Assembly (NCBI GenBank): GCA_037367405.1
Contig: JAZKJV010010530.1
Location: 558,001 to 622,000 of the forward strand
Reading direction: 5' to 3'
Source of the DNA: Ottelia alismoides
Lineage: Eukaryota > Streptophyta > Magnoliopsida > Alismatales > Hydrocharitaceae
Length of the DNA: 64,000 nucleotides
Position numbers and translations under genes: made by a program
Notes under the pieces: generated by a model
What the model saw: the letters and a program-made list of their open reading frames with translations, nothing else
What the model was told of the DNA's origin: nothing
The model's database searches: none
Shown here: piece after piece, positions 45,713-59,130 of the stretch
Layout: every line of letters begins with the position of its first letter
Position numbering within the stretch: the stretch's first letter is position 1

Positions 45713-46960
45713 TGATGAAATCTAATTATTCACCAAGTGTCTATCTTAATTGTATTGTATTGTAATATGATCACTTAACAATTTATTAGAACTGAGCGAG
45801 ACTCTCTTTGAAGAGGGCTCGGTTTAATTTAAACGTAACATGTATAGGTTCGAACAAAATGACACGATATATTAGTTCATATGATATGATTTTAAATGCC
45901 TAGATTAAGTTATTTATTAGCGAAATTTCGGTAAAGATTGCATAATAAAATGTATCCATGTTATTTTTATAGAATTTTAATATACAATCCAATATTGATG
46001 CTACAAAATGCAGTTATGCATCACATCACACAACACACAAATGAACAATACACTAAGACTAAATTCCTCTTAATTATGTTCTAATCAAGACATCCTATTA
46101 AATAACTCAACACTTTGATAATAGAAATAAGCTCTAATTTTATCGATGATAAAGATGAACCTAGATATTCAACTCCTACATCACTTATTTCACATAAGAC
46201 TCTTAGTAATACACCTAAAAGAGAGAATAATAAGTCTAAATCTTATCTAAATGAATTAAGCTTCACAAAAAAACTTTCATTGAATAAAATGAACATAGAT
46301 GCAACAAATAGCAATATAATCAAGTCATTTTACACAATATAATTCTCTAAATTTTTAAGTAATAAGTGTTGATCATAATAAAGAATCAATTGTGCCACGT
46401 TAAAGAGCATCACGAGAGGTTTCCAATCAGATCAAAATCATATTAATCAGATTCAAGATGAAGAAGATATCAAATTTTCAATACAATGGCTTATACGCAA
46501 ATAAACATGAGTTAAAAACATGTAAAACATTACAAAACAATCCAAACAAGGCTTAAATACAATAAAAAGAAACTGATAGGATTACCCCGATATTTCCTCA
46601 AAGCCATGGGGATATTTATGAGAATAATGAAAGCCAACAAGATAATGATGTAAATAGCCTAGATGAATCACATGTGGGGCACATGAGATTTAGGTTCGAG
46701 CAGGTGGCTTATGGCATTAGCCATATGGAGATTGATGGCTCTTCAGCTTAGTTGTGGATGGACACGATGTGGTAGGGTAGGATCAAACATCTTCGGATGC
46801 TTCTGGACAGTAGGATCAACATCGATTGGGTGAGGTCTAATGGTGACTCTTGTGTAGAAGGGAAGTATCCTCCTCCATAGTAGGCGGCAGATAGGTCACA
46901 CTCTAGCGAAGGGCAGTGATGATAAGGATCGACTTGGGGTTCCTAAGAAGGTTGGAACAC
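45713..46960 (-). mobile_element. Element C 5' LTR, truncated
   Basis: In element sense it ends at 45713 (TCATCA). The segment 45770-45860 (AACTGAGCGAGACTCTCTTTGAAGAG, with GTTCGAAC context) matches the 3' part of the solo LTR at 39610-39670. It continues AT-rich to about 46560, then changes to a GC-richer stretch (46570-46960) comparable in position to the GC island of related LTRs. The 5' part of the LTR is absent, replaced at about 46960 by LTR D2. Confidence 0.6.
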
Positions 46961-49900
46961 TAATTGTTTTGGCGATTAATCCTCAATCAATTAACAACGA
47001 ATCCATAGTATGATAAATAAATCAATAAATACGAAGTGTGAGTCAAAGTTTATTATTACTCTACTATAGATGTGTATAGGTGTAAGTATGATAGAGTAAC
47101 GAGCACAGGGAGTAAGTGGTAGATTGTTATAATTATTAATTAACTATTCCTAATAACTATTTATTTTATATATTATTTATTATTGTTTGTTTTTTCTTAT
47201 TTTATGTGGACTTTAATGATATTAATTTTTATGGAATTTTATCCTCTATTTTTTTATATTTTGAAATTTTATATTTTTATTTTTTTAGATTCTGCAAAAT
47301 TTTAGTTTCTTTTTAATTTTTAAAATGAGATATATTTATATTTAGATGTAATAATGATATTATATATTAAAAGTAATATATAGTATATATAACATGGGAT
47401 TTGGAAAATTGCACCAAGGTGGAACTTTACACGCACCGGTGCCACAAAAAGTATATTTTTTAATTTTTTAAATGAAATAATCTGGGATTTAGATCACTAA
47501 ATATCACTAAGATATCATGCTAAATTCAACTTAACTCGAGCATTGTAACCCATCCATCAAGACTGTGAAATTTTAACGGTCTCAAAATTAATGAAATCTA
47601 GCCCTTCTAGATGGACATGTTAGGGGTGTCTTCTTTATATGAAATTTAAAACACATATTCCACTAATAATTTCAAGTAAATCTACCAACGTTTCATTTAA
47701 AAAAGGAACATTTATGGCTCCAACGCATCAATAGTAACATACACCTTAAAGCAATCTGCGCAATCTCATATAGTATACATAGGGTATTTATATTTTAAAA
47801 TATATCAAAATACACTCAAAATACAAGAAATAAAATATTTTTGTTTTTTTACATTTTCTCTATTTTTGGTAATTTTTATAGATTTTTTGATAATATGTAG
47901 ATAATTTAAAATAATAAATATAGTAAAATAGTAAAAAATAGATATTCGAGATTGCTTTAGGTCTAATAAATATAAATAAGCCCAAAATTCACCAAAAACT
48001 ATTTCTTAATGTATAATACATATAATAAAAAAATTCACGAACAATACTAATATTTTTGGAATTTTCTTTAATTTTTGTTAAATTTTATAAAGTTTTAGGG
48101 TTTTATGATTTTTAGGTTTCATATTTTATTTTTTTAGTGTTTTTGGATATGTGGTAATAGATATTATATAGAAAAGGAATATTTAGATGAGTTTTTCTAA
48201 TTTTATGGGTTTTAATATTTAAACAATAGGAAAGTGCTTCTTTTATATTTTAATAAATAGGAAAATTAATTAAAATGTCATACAAAAAAGAGATGTGATC
48301 AAGCAATATTACATGCACTTATATTAATTTTCCTACAATTTTTCAAGCAATAAAACTAATTATAATGCATAAATTAAAGGACAATAAAAGGTTACAAGAA
48401 AAAAGACCTATTTGCAATTTTCATAAACATATATTTCATTTAATAAGATGTCCCAAAATTATAAGGGCATATGAGAAATTTAGGCAATGCCCCATGTGAT
48501 CCTACATATGAGGTGAAAGGACCTAAAATAAACAAAAAGTGTGAGGCCCTACTTGCAATTTTTACACAAAATATTACATTGATTTAAATATTTGTAGACC
48601 TTCTTAGAAATACAAAATATAGAAGGCGATAAGTGTAATACATATCAGGGAAGCATGTGGATGAAGCGTAGGGCACGATCAGAGAGTCGGTGATGCGCCA
48701 CATGGGTTCACTTGAATCTGGACGACCAGGGAAGTGCATCGCTTTGTTTGAATTTGACAGCCCAGATTTGGTTTGGCGTGAAGCTTGCATCTAACAGCTT
48801 TGAGGGCAGGTCGAAGGAAAGGGGAAGAACTTCTTCTCCATCGAGCTTTGATCCTTGATTTCTCCTTTCTCTGATGGTTTTCGGCTGAGTTGACCAACCT
48901 TGCAGCTTCTTGACATCCGTTCGCACCAGCAGGAGCTCCAGTTAAGTCCAAGACTCCTCGGAGGATGTCTGACGATGCCCTCTTCTCTAAGCACATGGTG
49001 AATGAGTCATTTATCCAATCTAACTCCCAGGTGCTTCCTCTGTAGATATTTCCTGTACAAGAGGATTGGTGGCTCAAAGATAAGCATCATCAAGTGAAGA
49101 TGAAACTAAGATGCAGACGGGGAGTGTGAATAAGGATCTTCAATGATGTATGTGGTGGAGCAGATATTAGAATCTTGATTTGTGTAGAATCGAGGAGACT
49201 CGATGGCTCGAAGAGGAAGAAAAGATGAAGATGGATGTGCTGAGATGAGTAGAGTGGATAGAAACATATGAATCCTGAATAAGACAATGGTGGTCAGAGC
49301 TTAGCTCCAGTCAACTCGATTGAGCTAATTAAGGCCAATGATAAGGAAATGCATCAAATAAAAATATGAAACTAAATGTAGGAAGTAAAATCTACACTAA
49401 AAGTGATTAAAATAGCTCATACCTTCTAGAGAGGCCAAGTAGTAGAGGTTGTCAGAGGTGCCTCCAACGAGGGATGGATCACACTCTCTACAGCTTATTT
49501 GTGCCATAAATGGCGAGGTAATCTCCCTGTGATGATGATGACCTCTAGCCCTAGTATTTCTTGGGGTTACAACACAAAGAGGGGATCAAAAATCGAAGGG
49601 AAGAATGGATGTTGTTATTTATGTGTAAGTCATGAGGGTCTAAAGATCACATGTTTCTAATCGAATCGACAATAGTTTAATGATCCTAAAGGTGTAGTGA
49701 TGTGGGTGGTTGTATTAGGAATAGTTTTTATGAAGAAATTAAGATCCATCGAGCATCAGATCGTCCTCAAAAGTTTGGGGAAGATGGCCTCCTCGTGACT
49801 ATAACAGGAGTCAGAGGCCCAGACGTAGTTGACTGAGGGTCGACAAATGGTCACCTCACATTGGTCCACGTAGGATCACAAAGTGACAATGGAAGATAAA

Positions 49901-50700
49901 AGGTTTATTAATTCTATAATAAATAATAAATGATTTTATTAAATAAAACTTAAAACATAAAAAATTCTTTTATTTTTGTAAACTATTTTATGGGCATTTT
50001 TATTTATTTTTACAACATCATTTATTAGGTGCTAATTTTTACAATTATAAATATATGTATATTTACCTATATTTGGGGTAATTTATATTTATTTTGTATT
50101 TTAAATTTTTAATATCATATGTACATATTTTATATATTTATAATATAATTAAATAGATATTTGCATAACTCTATTTTATTTGCATGTTTTTATTTACATA
50201 CCTAAAATAAATATATGTATATACATTATAGAATAATATAGTTATATATTCTATAATATTATATATTTTATTGTATTTTTAATGCTTTTATTTTATATTT
50301 ATGATTTTAATATATTTCAAATAATATGCAGTTATTAAAAAATATAAGATGAGTAAAAATATAAAGAATAAAATATGTGAATAAAATATACATATACATA
50401 GTACAATGGGACCCTATAAAAATCGCCTTTTGTATCGATAACTCAATTTTCAATGAAAGTATCTTCATTAAATAGATAATTTGATTTTAAATACAATGGA
50501 GGTGAGTTTGGTTAATTTTGAGTTTGTATGGAGAAGATGTTGATATGTAAATTACATATTGCGGTTTTTTCATATGCGTGTCCCAGTTTTACAATGCATT
50601 ATTTTTATGTGCAATTATTTTTATAATTTTATATGTGATTTTATGTACAAGCTTCATGTATATTATTTTATATCTCTCTTTGATATCTTAACTTTTTTGC
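46961..50700 (-). mobile_element. LTR D2, D-type LTR (boundaries uncertain)
   Basis: 49300-50650 aligns with LTR D (37400-38690) in the same order: donor-like AGAAG|GTATGAGC (GT at 49422-49421), TATA-like AAATAAC near 49620, A/T run, and the upstream block with 'GGACCCTATAAAAATCG' and 'TGTCCCAGTTTTACAATGCATT' (50410-50600). 46961-48600 has the T-rich 3' LTR texture of family A, and 48600-49080 is GC-richer, like the islands. A 132-codon minus frame there (49077-48679) has no recognised relative. Neither terminus could be fixed. Confidence 0.5.
47378..47777. mobile_element. Possible small insertion with direct-repeat flanks
   Basis: About 380 bp of normal-complexity sequence within a T-rich LTR tract, bounded by ATATAGTATA at about 47378 and 47768. 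The inner ends GGGATTTGGAAAATTGC and (complement) GAGATTGCGCAGATTGC are partly alike, suggesting degenerate terminal inverted repeats. The flanks are low complexity, so chance is possible. Confidence 0.3.
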
Positions 50701-53061
50701 TATAGGTTTTATCATTTTTTGTGGATTAGGCACATGTCCAAATAGGGTATATCCAACATAATTTTTGTATTCGTGTTATTCTTTTCTCCTTTGTCCAATG
50801 TTAACACGACTCAAGCAAAAGCCTACTAAATTTAGGTACTTTTCCATCCTATTATTAGATACCACCTACTCTATTTCTCTTCCCAACCATCCAATTCAAA
50901 AAACCATGTAACCAATTTGAAAACCACGTCCTATTGTCCTACATAAACTTAATTTGCATATTCATTTCAAGCATATAAACTTTGGCTCACCATTATTTTA
51001 TGGATTCGATTGATAGAGAACCAAAATCCATGTTATACATTATCGAATTATTTGATCTCACTAGAAGCTCTTTCAAGCTATGGCTTATGGAAATGACAGA
51101 TCAAAAGCGTTACATTCAAATCTCTCAGACAACCCTAAAGCAAGCATCATGTAGCTCAAATTTTAGAACTAGTTCACAGCGGCTTGAGTGCACTTTTATC
51201 TTGATCAAGCCTAGATCATATGTTGTGGAATAAACCATATATTTCAATCATTTATGTGAAAGTCAAATAAACAATGGAACTTCATCTCCATTAAGACTCG
51301 TTGTGATGACCACTAGGTCACCATTCATCGCACAACCATCCGAGAGAACCAAATGTAATAGATGAAATCACCACAAATCCATCTCAAGTTTCATATTTGA
51401 AATCATGGTTTAAAAGAAAACTTGCATTTTTTAAAGTAATGGAAGCTAGATTCCTCTAGTCGCCTGGGTGCTTGAACTAAAATGGAGGTTGGTTGGCGAC
51501 CAAAAGCTTTTATAATCACACCTCCTTATCTTGAGAAAATTCTTACTCACATTCTATCTTGATAATTGATTTGAATTCTTTATTGTAATTTTGTTAAACT
51601 TTTTTATGGACAACTTCTAATAATTTTTAAGTTGTATTTGATAAAAGAATCATTCATAACATGTTCTCTTGTCTTTGAAAAATCATTGAATGACTAATGT
51701 TATGCCTAGTAATAAATTAATCTTATATTATTTTCATATCAACTGCCTTAAGAGCATATTGGATCCAATATTAGGGATAATGGTCCCTCAATATAGTATA
51801 AAAATATCTTGAAAATTGAACGTCATCGATAATCAATGTGAACCCTTTTATATTAATCTCCTGAATATTTGGAACATGATTAGGTTAGCTGAATTGATAT
51901 ATAAAATGTTATCGAACTTCATTTTAAGCATAGTCACTAAAATACATCATGTTCATTTTCTCAAAATGGAAGAGCAATGTACCCCACTCCTACCACTCTT
52001 ATTTGTGTAGTATTATATTTTTATAGTAGATGATAAGAATGTGTTGTCGAAAACCACTCAAAAATATCTTAAATTATGTCTAAGAGTTCAATTGCTTATT
52101 TAACTTGGGCAAGTTCTAAGGTCTCAAGAGGTGAAATTGTGGGTTGTTCTATATCATATATTTTAGTGGTTAGGTTTTCTAAAATTAGTTTTTATTTTGT
52201 ATTTTATATAGTTTTTATTTTTATGAAAAGAAAATGAATTAATGAATTATATGCAATGAATGTGAAAAATGTTTTTTGATTTGTAGGATGAAAATGCAAT
52301 GAATTATAAAATGGAAGATATTGTATGACATATTTTTTGAAATAAATCAACTAGAATTTTAAAAAAATTGTAAATAAAAAACGAGTGAGATAAAAATGCA
52401 ATTTTGAGAAACCTTGAATTTATGTGTAATAATTTAAGTCAACCAAATCACTTCACAAAAATCCTCAAAAATTCTAGATGATAGACTATGTAATAGTGCA
52501 CACAAAATATTTTTTCTTCTCAAATTATGACAAAGCATTCCAATGAAAAATCCAAGTATGCAATTCATAAATTAATTAATCCCAAGCAAGCATTTCAATT
52601 CAATGGAATCAATGCCTAAAGTTTCCTTATTCAATTTCCTTTCTAGTAAGTATTTTGTGAATTTTTTTAAGATATAAATAATTTAATATTGAATAAATAT
52701 ATTTAGAATATGTATTTCACTAAATAAGTTACATATAATTCAATAAGTGTCTAATAAATCCCTACAATATGTCCATAGATAGAAATTTAAATTGTCTACA
52801 AAAAGAAATCGAAATCTTAACTTTTCTAATTGTAGAATGCGAGGTATAAATCAATAGTTCCATGGTCATATATGTGATAAAGAGGACTAAATTGAAAAAT
52901 CAGAACTTAGCTTCGCGGATGTGATTTTGCAATTAATAGAAAGTGGCAGAGCGTCCTTGAAACTTACCACAACGACAAGGTTATAAATGGGATTCTAAGA
53001 ATTACAGGGATATCTTTGTAAATTCCCAAGACACGTGTATAAAGCATGTGACATGGGTACT
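50701..53061. other. Unassigned AT-rich sequence
   Basis: No domain, RNA gene or repeat boundary is recognised. The open frames (for example 50982-51233) are short and resemble nothing known to me. 52200-52650 has a faint resemblance to the A/T-rich tail of the LTRs. It may be old decayed retroelement or ancient intergenic DNA. Confidence 0.4.
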
Positions 53062-56000
53062 TGATGAATGTGTGATTCATCACTCTAAAAGTTTAAAATA
53101 GAGCTTCTTTCCCGAGTAATTAGCTACATCTCTCCATTTATTCTGCATTTTTACCATTCATGAACTTAGATATAATATCTGCATTTTAGCATGCATATTT
53201 ACATTAAATAAAAAGCCAAATTCCCTTGTAAATACCAAATGTATATTACCATATTTTCCCCTACTTTTATTATTTTTACTAACTCAAAACTGAATAAAAT
53301 CAACTTTATAGTGTACATATTACTAAAACTAATAAATGAAAAATATCAAAAAATACTAACTTGTAACCTAATAAAACTCAAACGCTAATTCAAGACTAAA
53401 AACCTTAAAACATGAATATATCTCTTATGCAGTCTCCTATGGACCATAAATACTTTTATATTAATGTATGTTCAATTACATTTAAAACAAGACCAAATTC
53501 AAAGGAATCGAAGTTCATATCTGAAACTTGGATTTTGGGCACCTATTGTATATATTTTACATATTTACTAATTTGACCCTATTATTTTATGTATAAAAAT
53601 AATCCTTTTTTATTTATTTCTTTTGAATTTATTTTCTTTTATTATTATTTTAATGAACACGCAAAAATACAAATAAAAATTGAGCCAAATTTTTTTAAAA
53701 AAATATATCAACTTATGTCTCTAAATACAGTTTTTATATAAGATTCCTTTATTTTATTTCATTATTTTCTTATTTACTAAAAATCCAAAAAAATAATCAA
53801 TGTTTAAATATTTATTTTATACTTTATTGGATTTTATTTTGATTTTTATCTTATTTAAAAATGTCAAAAAATTTCATAAAACAAAAAATATGGTATTTTA
53901 TAATTGTAGAGTACCACCAAAAATACTTATTATACATATGACTTTTTTGGGTTTGTGTCCTTAAAGAAATTTGAAGATCTTGTCAAGACGAACAACTTTC
54001 ATATTTAGCACTTTTTCATTCGACTTCTTTTGTTATTTCTTTTTTATTTTTACTTGAATTTAATTTTTGAATTTTCTTTGAGAGACATGTGGCAACTCCT
54101 AGAACTATCACACGTCACCCCATTTTAAATTTTGTTTATTTTATTTTATTTATTTTTATTTACTTTATTTTTCGTTATATATTTTCTTTCATTTATTTTT
54201 TATTTATTTTTAGTTACTCATTTATTTATTTATTTATTTATTATTTTAGTATTACTATTATTTATTTATTTCTATTTTACTTTATTTGTATATTAAATTT
54301 TTTAATTAATTAAGTATCTATTAATATTATTATATTTTTTTAAATTTTATTTTTAAATTTTTATCTCATGGCCATGTGGTAGCCCTAAGATTGGCCATGT
54401 GGCTCCCCTCTCGTTCTCTCCAAAACTACTCTGCATCCCCTCCCCACCTTTGAGTTGCGGCGGTACCACTGCCTTTATCACAAGGCTACAATTGTAACAT
54501 GCCCCTTTCCCTCTGCCTCTCTCGCTCACCCATTCCTTTCGCAACCACCTCCACCTGTGGCGATATGCAACCACCGTGTGTGCAATTGTTGCGCTCTCCC
54601 TACATATCTCCACGATCTCCCAACAGACCCGGTCACACATTGCCATTCCATTCTTCACCACCCGCTGCAAAACAATACTCGGCCATCTCTCCTTCACTAC
54701 CCATAAAAGGGGTCTTTGTCGACCACAAGCATGATCATCCACCCAACGAGAATAGGGAGGTCCAAACCCTTGATCCCTTAGGTGACAGCTGAAGGTTATC
54801 CTAGGTTGAACGATGACAGCCTCCTCCATCCATGGTGAGATCTGAGGTGGTGCCCATGCCTCACTGCAGCTCCTATCCGAGAAGCTGTTAAGCCTCTCCA
54901 GTTTTTCACCGATGAGGATTGTGGCAACGACAAGAAACGAGCTCCTTCGAGCTCTCTAGACTCCTCGATGAACCCTCTTTTCTTCTTCCTCGATCCTTTC
55001 TCTTCAGTGTTCTTCTTTTCTCTTCTTCTTATGCCTGATCAAGTCCACCGCTCGCTACCTCAATCTCCCTTCATCGGCAAATCGATCGCCTTAAGCCACC
55101 TACATACCATCGCACTAGCCCACCATACACCTTTTGCCCTACGATGACTTTGTGTCCCCAGTTGAGGGTCTGATCAAGCTTCAACGCACCTTCATCGACA
55201 TGCCTCCAGAAGCCATCAATGTGGAGAACCTCTCTCACCATAGAATCCACTATCACCTTTGAGTGGCTAACACCCAAGTGGTGTTGCACCACCGCAACAG
55301 CCCACAGCCTCCACTCTGCCACTCACAGACACACCACTAGCTCTGCCCGCCAACGCGCTCCACCGATGGTCACCTATGCTGCCTCGAGCGCCCCTCGCTC
55401 GACCCCACCTCCTGGTCAGCATGCCTAACCATTCCAATCCCCCCTACACGTGCACGACACGTGGGGTGTGGGGGATATTTGTAGAGCGCCCATTAGACAT
55501 TTAGCCATTCGCACTGAAGTCCCCACTCTCATTTTCATGTGCGTTGTGCATGGGGAGGGGGACATTTGCATGTTGAATCCCCCAGAGTTTCAGAAATCTC
55601 AAGACAGTCCTATAGAACAACTGCACGTGCACAACACATGCATGCAAGAGAAAATTACATAACAACCCTATGAGGTTTTGGTGGTTTCAATTAAGTCCTT
55701 GTCAGTATTTTTATTTGTTTACTTTTTTTATGTTTTTTATTTAGGCCATATCTGTGGATATTAATTTGAACACTCATTCTTATTCAACTTTTTATTCAGG
55801 AAATAACACTGGGTACAACAACTTATTCTCTATCATGTAGAAATTTGATTGGATTTTTCTAGAATGTGGTTGATTTAAATTAATTATTTAAGTGGAAACT
55901 GCATATTTTGTCCACTACGTGATTTTTACTCCATATTAAATTGATCATTGCCCCGAAATTTCCCAAAAATTCATATTAGGTAGTTTAAGTGTATTTTACA

Positions 56001-56640
56001 TTGTGTCAACAAACGCTTCATTTGCACGCATGTTGAGCCACAATAAATTAAATAGTGATTTGAGTAATTAATTTTTAATAAGTCGTAGATTAGTTGTTTT
56101 TTAGGATCTATTAATTTTCCTAGATATCTCTCAGATAGACTTATCTAAGATAATTTTACTTCCGAGAAATAAAATTGGTTGTCTTTTATTAAACTAATTT
56201 GCAAAAAATAACCCCTCATGCATCATTAATTCATAATAAATTCATTTTGCATCCAAATATTCCAAAAAATATAGTGCATTCACTTCATCATACTTAATAT
56301 TATGGCTTGGTTTTAGGATTTTTGAACTCCATTCAACTAAAACTTATGTTTTAGTCCCTAAACTTGGACGAAATTACACTTCATTTATTAATTGCATAAA
56401 AAATTTAAAAAATGTATCTCTGAAAACCTAGGTTCTAGACTGACTATTAATTGACTTACGAAGAGTGTGACCTCCCTGAGTTGACCTTGGCTTACCCATG
56501 TAAATCATTAATTTTACCGCTTGCTTTAAATGAAAAAATAGTTTAAGCAATTTTTTATTAATCTGGTTTTTCAGCCTACAATGAACATTAAACATTAATT
56601 TCACTAATTAATGTAGGGTGATTATGGGTTTGTTGGTACT
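53062..56640 (+). mobile_element. LTR E, plus strand (right end uncertain)
   Basis: Starts TGATGAAT-GTGTG-ATTCATCA, the palindromic LTR opening of this group. An A/T-rich upstream part is followed by a GC-rich island (54380-55420), a TATA-like CATAAAAGG near 54703, and the donor-like CCATG|GTGAGATCTG (GT at 54835). The portion 55700-56450 parallels the B LTR ('TTAATTTGAACACTCATT', 'GAAAACCTAGGTTCTAGAC'). A clear CA end was not found. Sequence after about 56640 no longer matches. The small frames in the island are not supported as genes. Confidence 0.6.
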
Positions 56641-57660
56641 TGAGATGAACAAGAAGAGCCCCTTTTTCTGGCATGATCTAGGAGCCAACAAAATGCCATG
56701 TGCCCCCTTGTGATGCTTTTTTTAGGACTGGATCTTGTGGATATAAGATCTCCATGCGTTTCATCTTTCCTCCATGAATGCAATTGAATTGGATGGCTTC
56801 ATATGCACTTGGGATCAACAGTTGAGATCAAGGTGGGTTGTGATCTAAGAGTGACTATAGATTGGAGGTGTTTTCTCTATTGGCGCCAATGAATGGGTTA
56901 CTCTGATGTTCTACCCTAGTGGTCATGGTTGTATAAACCTCACTATATATGCTTTGTGTGGTGTGGTGCACCTATTTTAGACCTACAAAGAGAGGCATAG
57001 ATAGAACCGGTAATTTTATAAAGGTAGGACCAAGTATACAATATATATGCTCAAAAATTTAAAAATAATTTTATTTTCAAATAATATTTTTAAATGGAGT
57101 TCATATTTTTAAAATGAACACCTTTCTATTTTGATAAATTTACAATGCAAATCTAATATTAATGTTGGATTTTTAAATCGATTACTATTTTCAATGTTGA
57201 TTTTGAAAATTTAATAAATCTAATAATTTAAGCCTCTTTAAATTCATCCTAAAGGCTAAATTATCATGTGAAATTTTGAAATAAAAATGTCCATGGTTAA
57301 AAGGAAATGATAACTTTTTTATTTACAAGATGTGCTAGAAAGAATTGGAGAGATAAAAAAACTTCAATGCAAGTTTATATTAAATTATACTTATAATTTT
57401 GATACTTTAGAAGTGATTCTATAAACTACATAAAAGAAATTAAAATGGTGGGAGGTAAGATTTGAACCATGGTATCCAAAGTAATAAACATGATATTTTA
57501 CCACGAAATTTTTAAATGATCTTAGAACATTTATCTAAAAATACTATTTATTATACAATTAAGGAGGGGCAATAATAAAAAACATAATGTATTGCACAAG
57601 TGACATATAATAATCCAGAAGGGTTCATGTCCCCTCCATGGCATATAATAATTTCGCCTC
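56641..57660. other. Unassigned transposon-like sequence
   Basis: 56780-56960 has wording common in plant LTR promoters (a GGGATCAACAGTTGAGATCAA stretch, then a TATA-like CTATATATGC at about 56943). 57010-57060 (AACCGGTAATTTTATAAAGG) resembles, loosely, the complement of 63840-63870 (AAGCCAGGATTTTGGGC). No coding domain is seen. Family assignment is not possible. Confidence 0.35.
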
Positions 57661-59130
57661 GGAGTAGAGGGACCACTCGAATCCTCAAGGACTTAGTTAT
57701 GGCATTAATCTCATAATAAATGATGGGGGATGGAAGCTCCTATAGGGTGTGAATGGAGAAAGAGCAAGGTGCCCCGGTTGCATTCTCGAATAAATGTGGG
57801 AGGCTGAGGGCATATAACATGAAGCGTTGGGAAGGAGATGGGGTAGTACATATCGTGGGGGGTTTGCGTTTACATTGGAATTAACACGAAGAATATGAGG
57901 TATGGGGTGATAAGTTGTAGAGGAATATGATCGAGAAAATAGATAAGAATAAGAAGAATAAAGGGAGAAGGAAAAGAAGTGATGTTAGAAAGTTTACCTG
58001 GAATTTTGCCTTTGGTCCAAGGAGTGGAGACTCGACTCTTGTGATCATTTGAGTCGTACAATGGGAGGGGATGATCTCAGCCATTCTTCTGAGAAGAGAA
58101 GAAGTAGAAGGGGACGATTGCCCTCTAGATCGCACTGGTGAAGAGGAGGCCGATGTCGGAGACTCAAGATTGTTGTCATCAACCTTGGTGTCCCATCTCT
58201 CTCTCTCTCTTTCTCTCGATCAATTGATCAATACGAGTCAATGAAAGCAGCGGATGATCTTGCAACAATCTGGATGTGAGTTTATATAGGAGAAAGGAAA
58301 ATCGATCATGTCTGATGATGGGTTTAGAATGATAGAGGGATATGGTATTCGGATTGTGATTGAATTAAGAAGAATTTATGATATGGTGGTTGTCGAGATT
58401 GTTGTTTGAAGAAGGTCTGATGAGGATTTCAGTTGGATTTGCTTAGATATGGGTAGACGGGTATGGAAAATTAACATTAGAAGGAAGTTACTTTTGATTT
58501 TGAGATGGATTCAGATATTGAAGACCTTATGGTTAGATTTGATTGGGTTTTTTATGTCTTAGGGAATATTCATGTGCATGCAAAATTGGAAGGGGCGTTA
58601 GAAATATGGGTCTAATTTGATCGAAGAAGGTTGTGGTCATGGATCTCATATGGTATTTAAGTAATATGCATATTGAATCGGGAATGATTAGGACACGACT
58701 GACAAAATATTGAAGGAGATCGATCATAAGAATAGAAGTGGAGGAGTATGATTAAGATAAGAGAGAGCGAGTTGAGTGGAGGGTTCAACGAAAGGTAGCT
58801 CATATAATGTAGATGGCATTGAATAAAAAAGTATCAGCATGACTTTTGGAGATCTTAATGATATGTACAACTTTAGTGTTGAATCAAAAACCAAACTCAA
58901 TCATTAATAAGAAATAAATATTTTTAGAGTATTTTATATCCATAAAATCATGATTTTGTATGTTTTGTATTTTATCTTTGGTTTCTGATAAATCATATAT
59001 ATGTATAATATTTTTCAAAATATTAGGTAATTTATTATTTGGAAATATGTTTTTTTTGTATTTTTATTGTTAAGAATAAAGTGGAATAAAATATTATACA
59101 CAATAATATACAAATATCAGTTCATTATAT
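57661..59130 (-). mobile_element. LTR-like segment G, minus strand
   Basis: In minus sense: TATA box CCTATATAAA (58290-58281), then about 280 bp of GC-richer leader with a CT/GA simple repeat (58195-58225), then TTCCAG|GTAAACTTT (GT at 57997-57996), a consensus-like splice donor. This is the same order and spacing as in LTRs A, D and D2. The open frame 58135-57881 spans the donor and is probably not a protein. Termini are not visible. A real host first exon is the alternative reading. Confidence 0.4.

Noticed and set aside
48679..49077. 132-codon minus-strand frame
   Set aside because: Within the GC-richer part of LTR D2. There is no domain, and alternative frames are open as well.
57881..58135. 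First exon of a host gene (CT-rich 5' region, ATG, donor CAG|GTAAAC)
   Set aside because: TATA box, leader and donor have the same order and spacing as in the other LTRs, and no later exon was recognised. LTR G is the simpler reading, though not proven.
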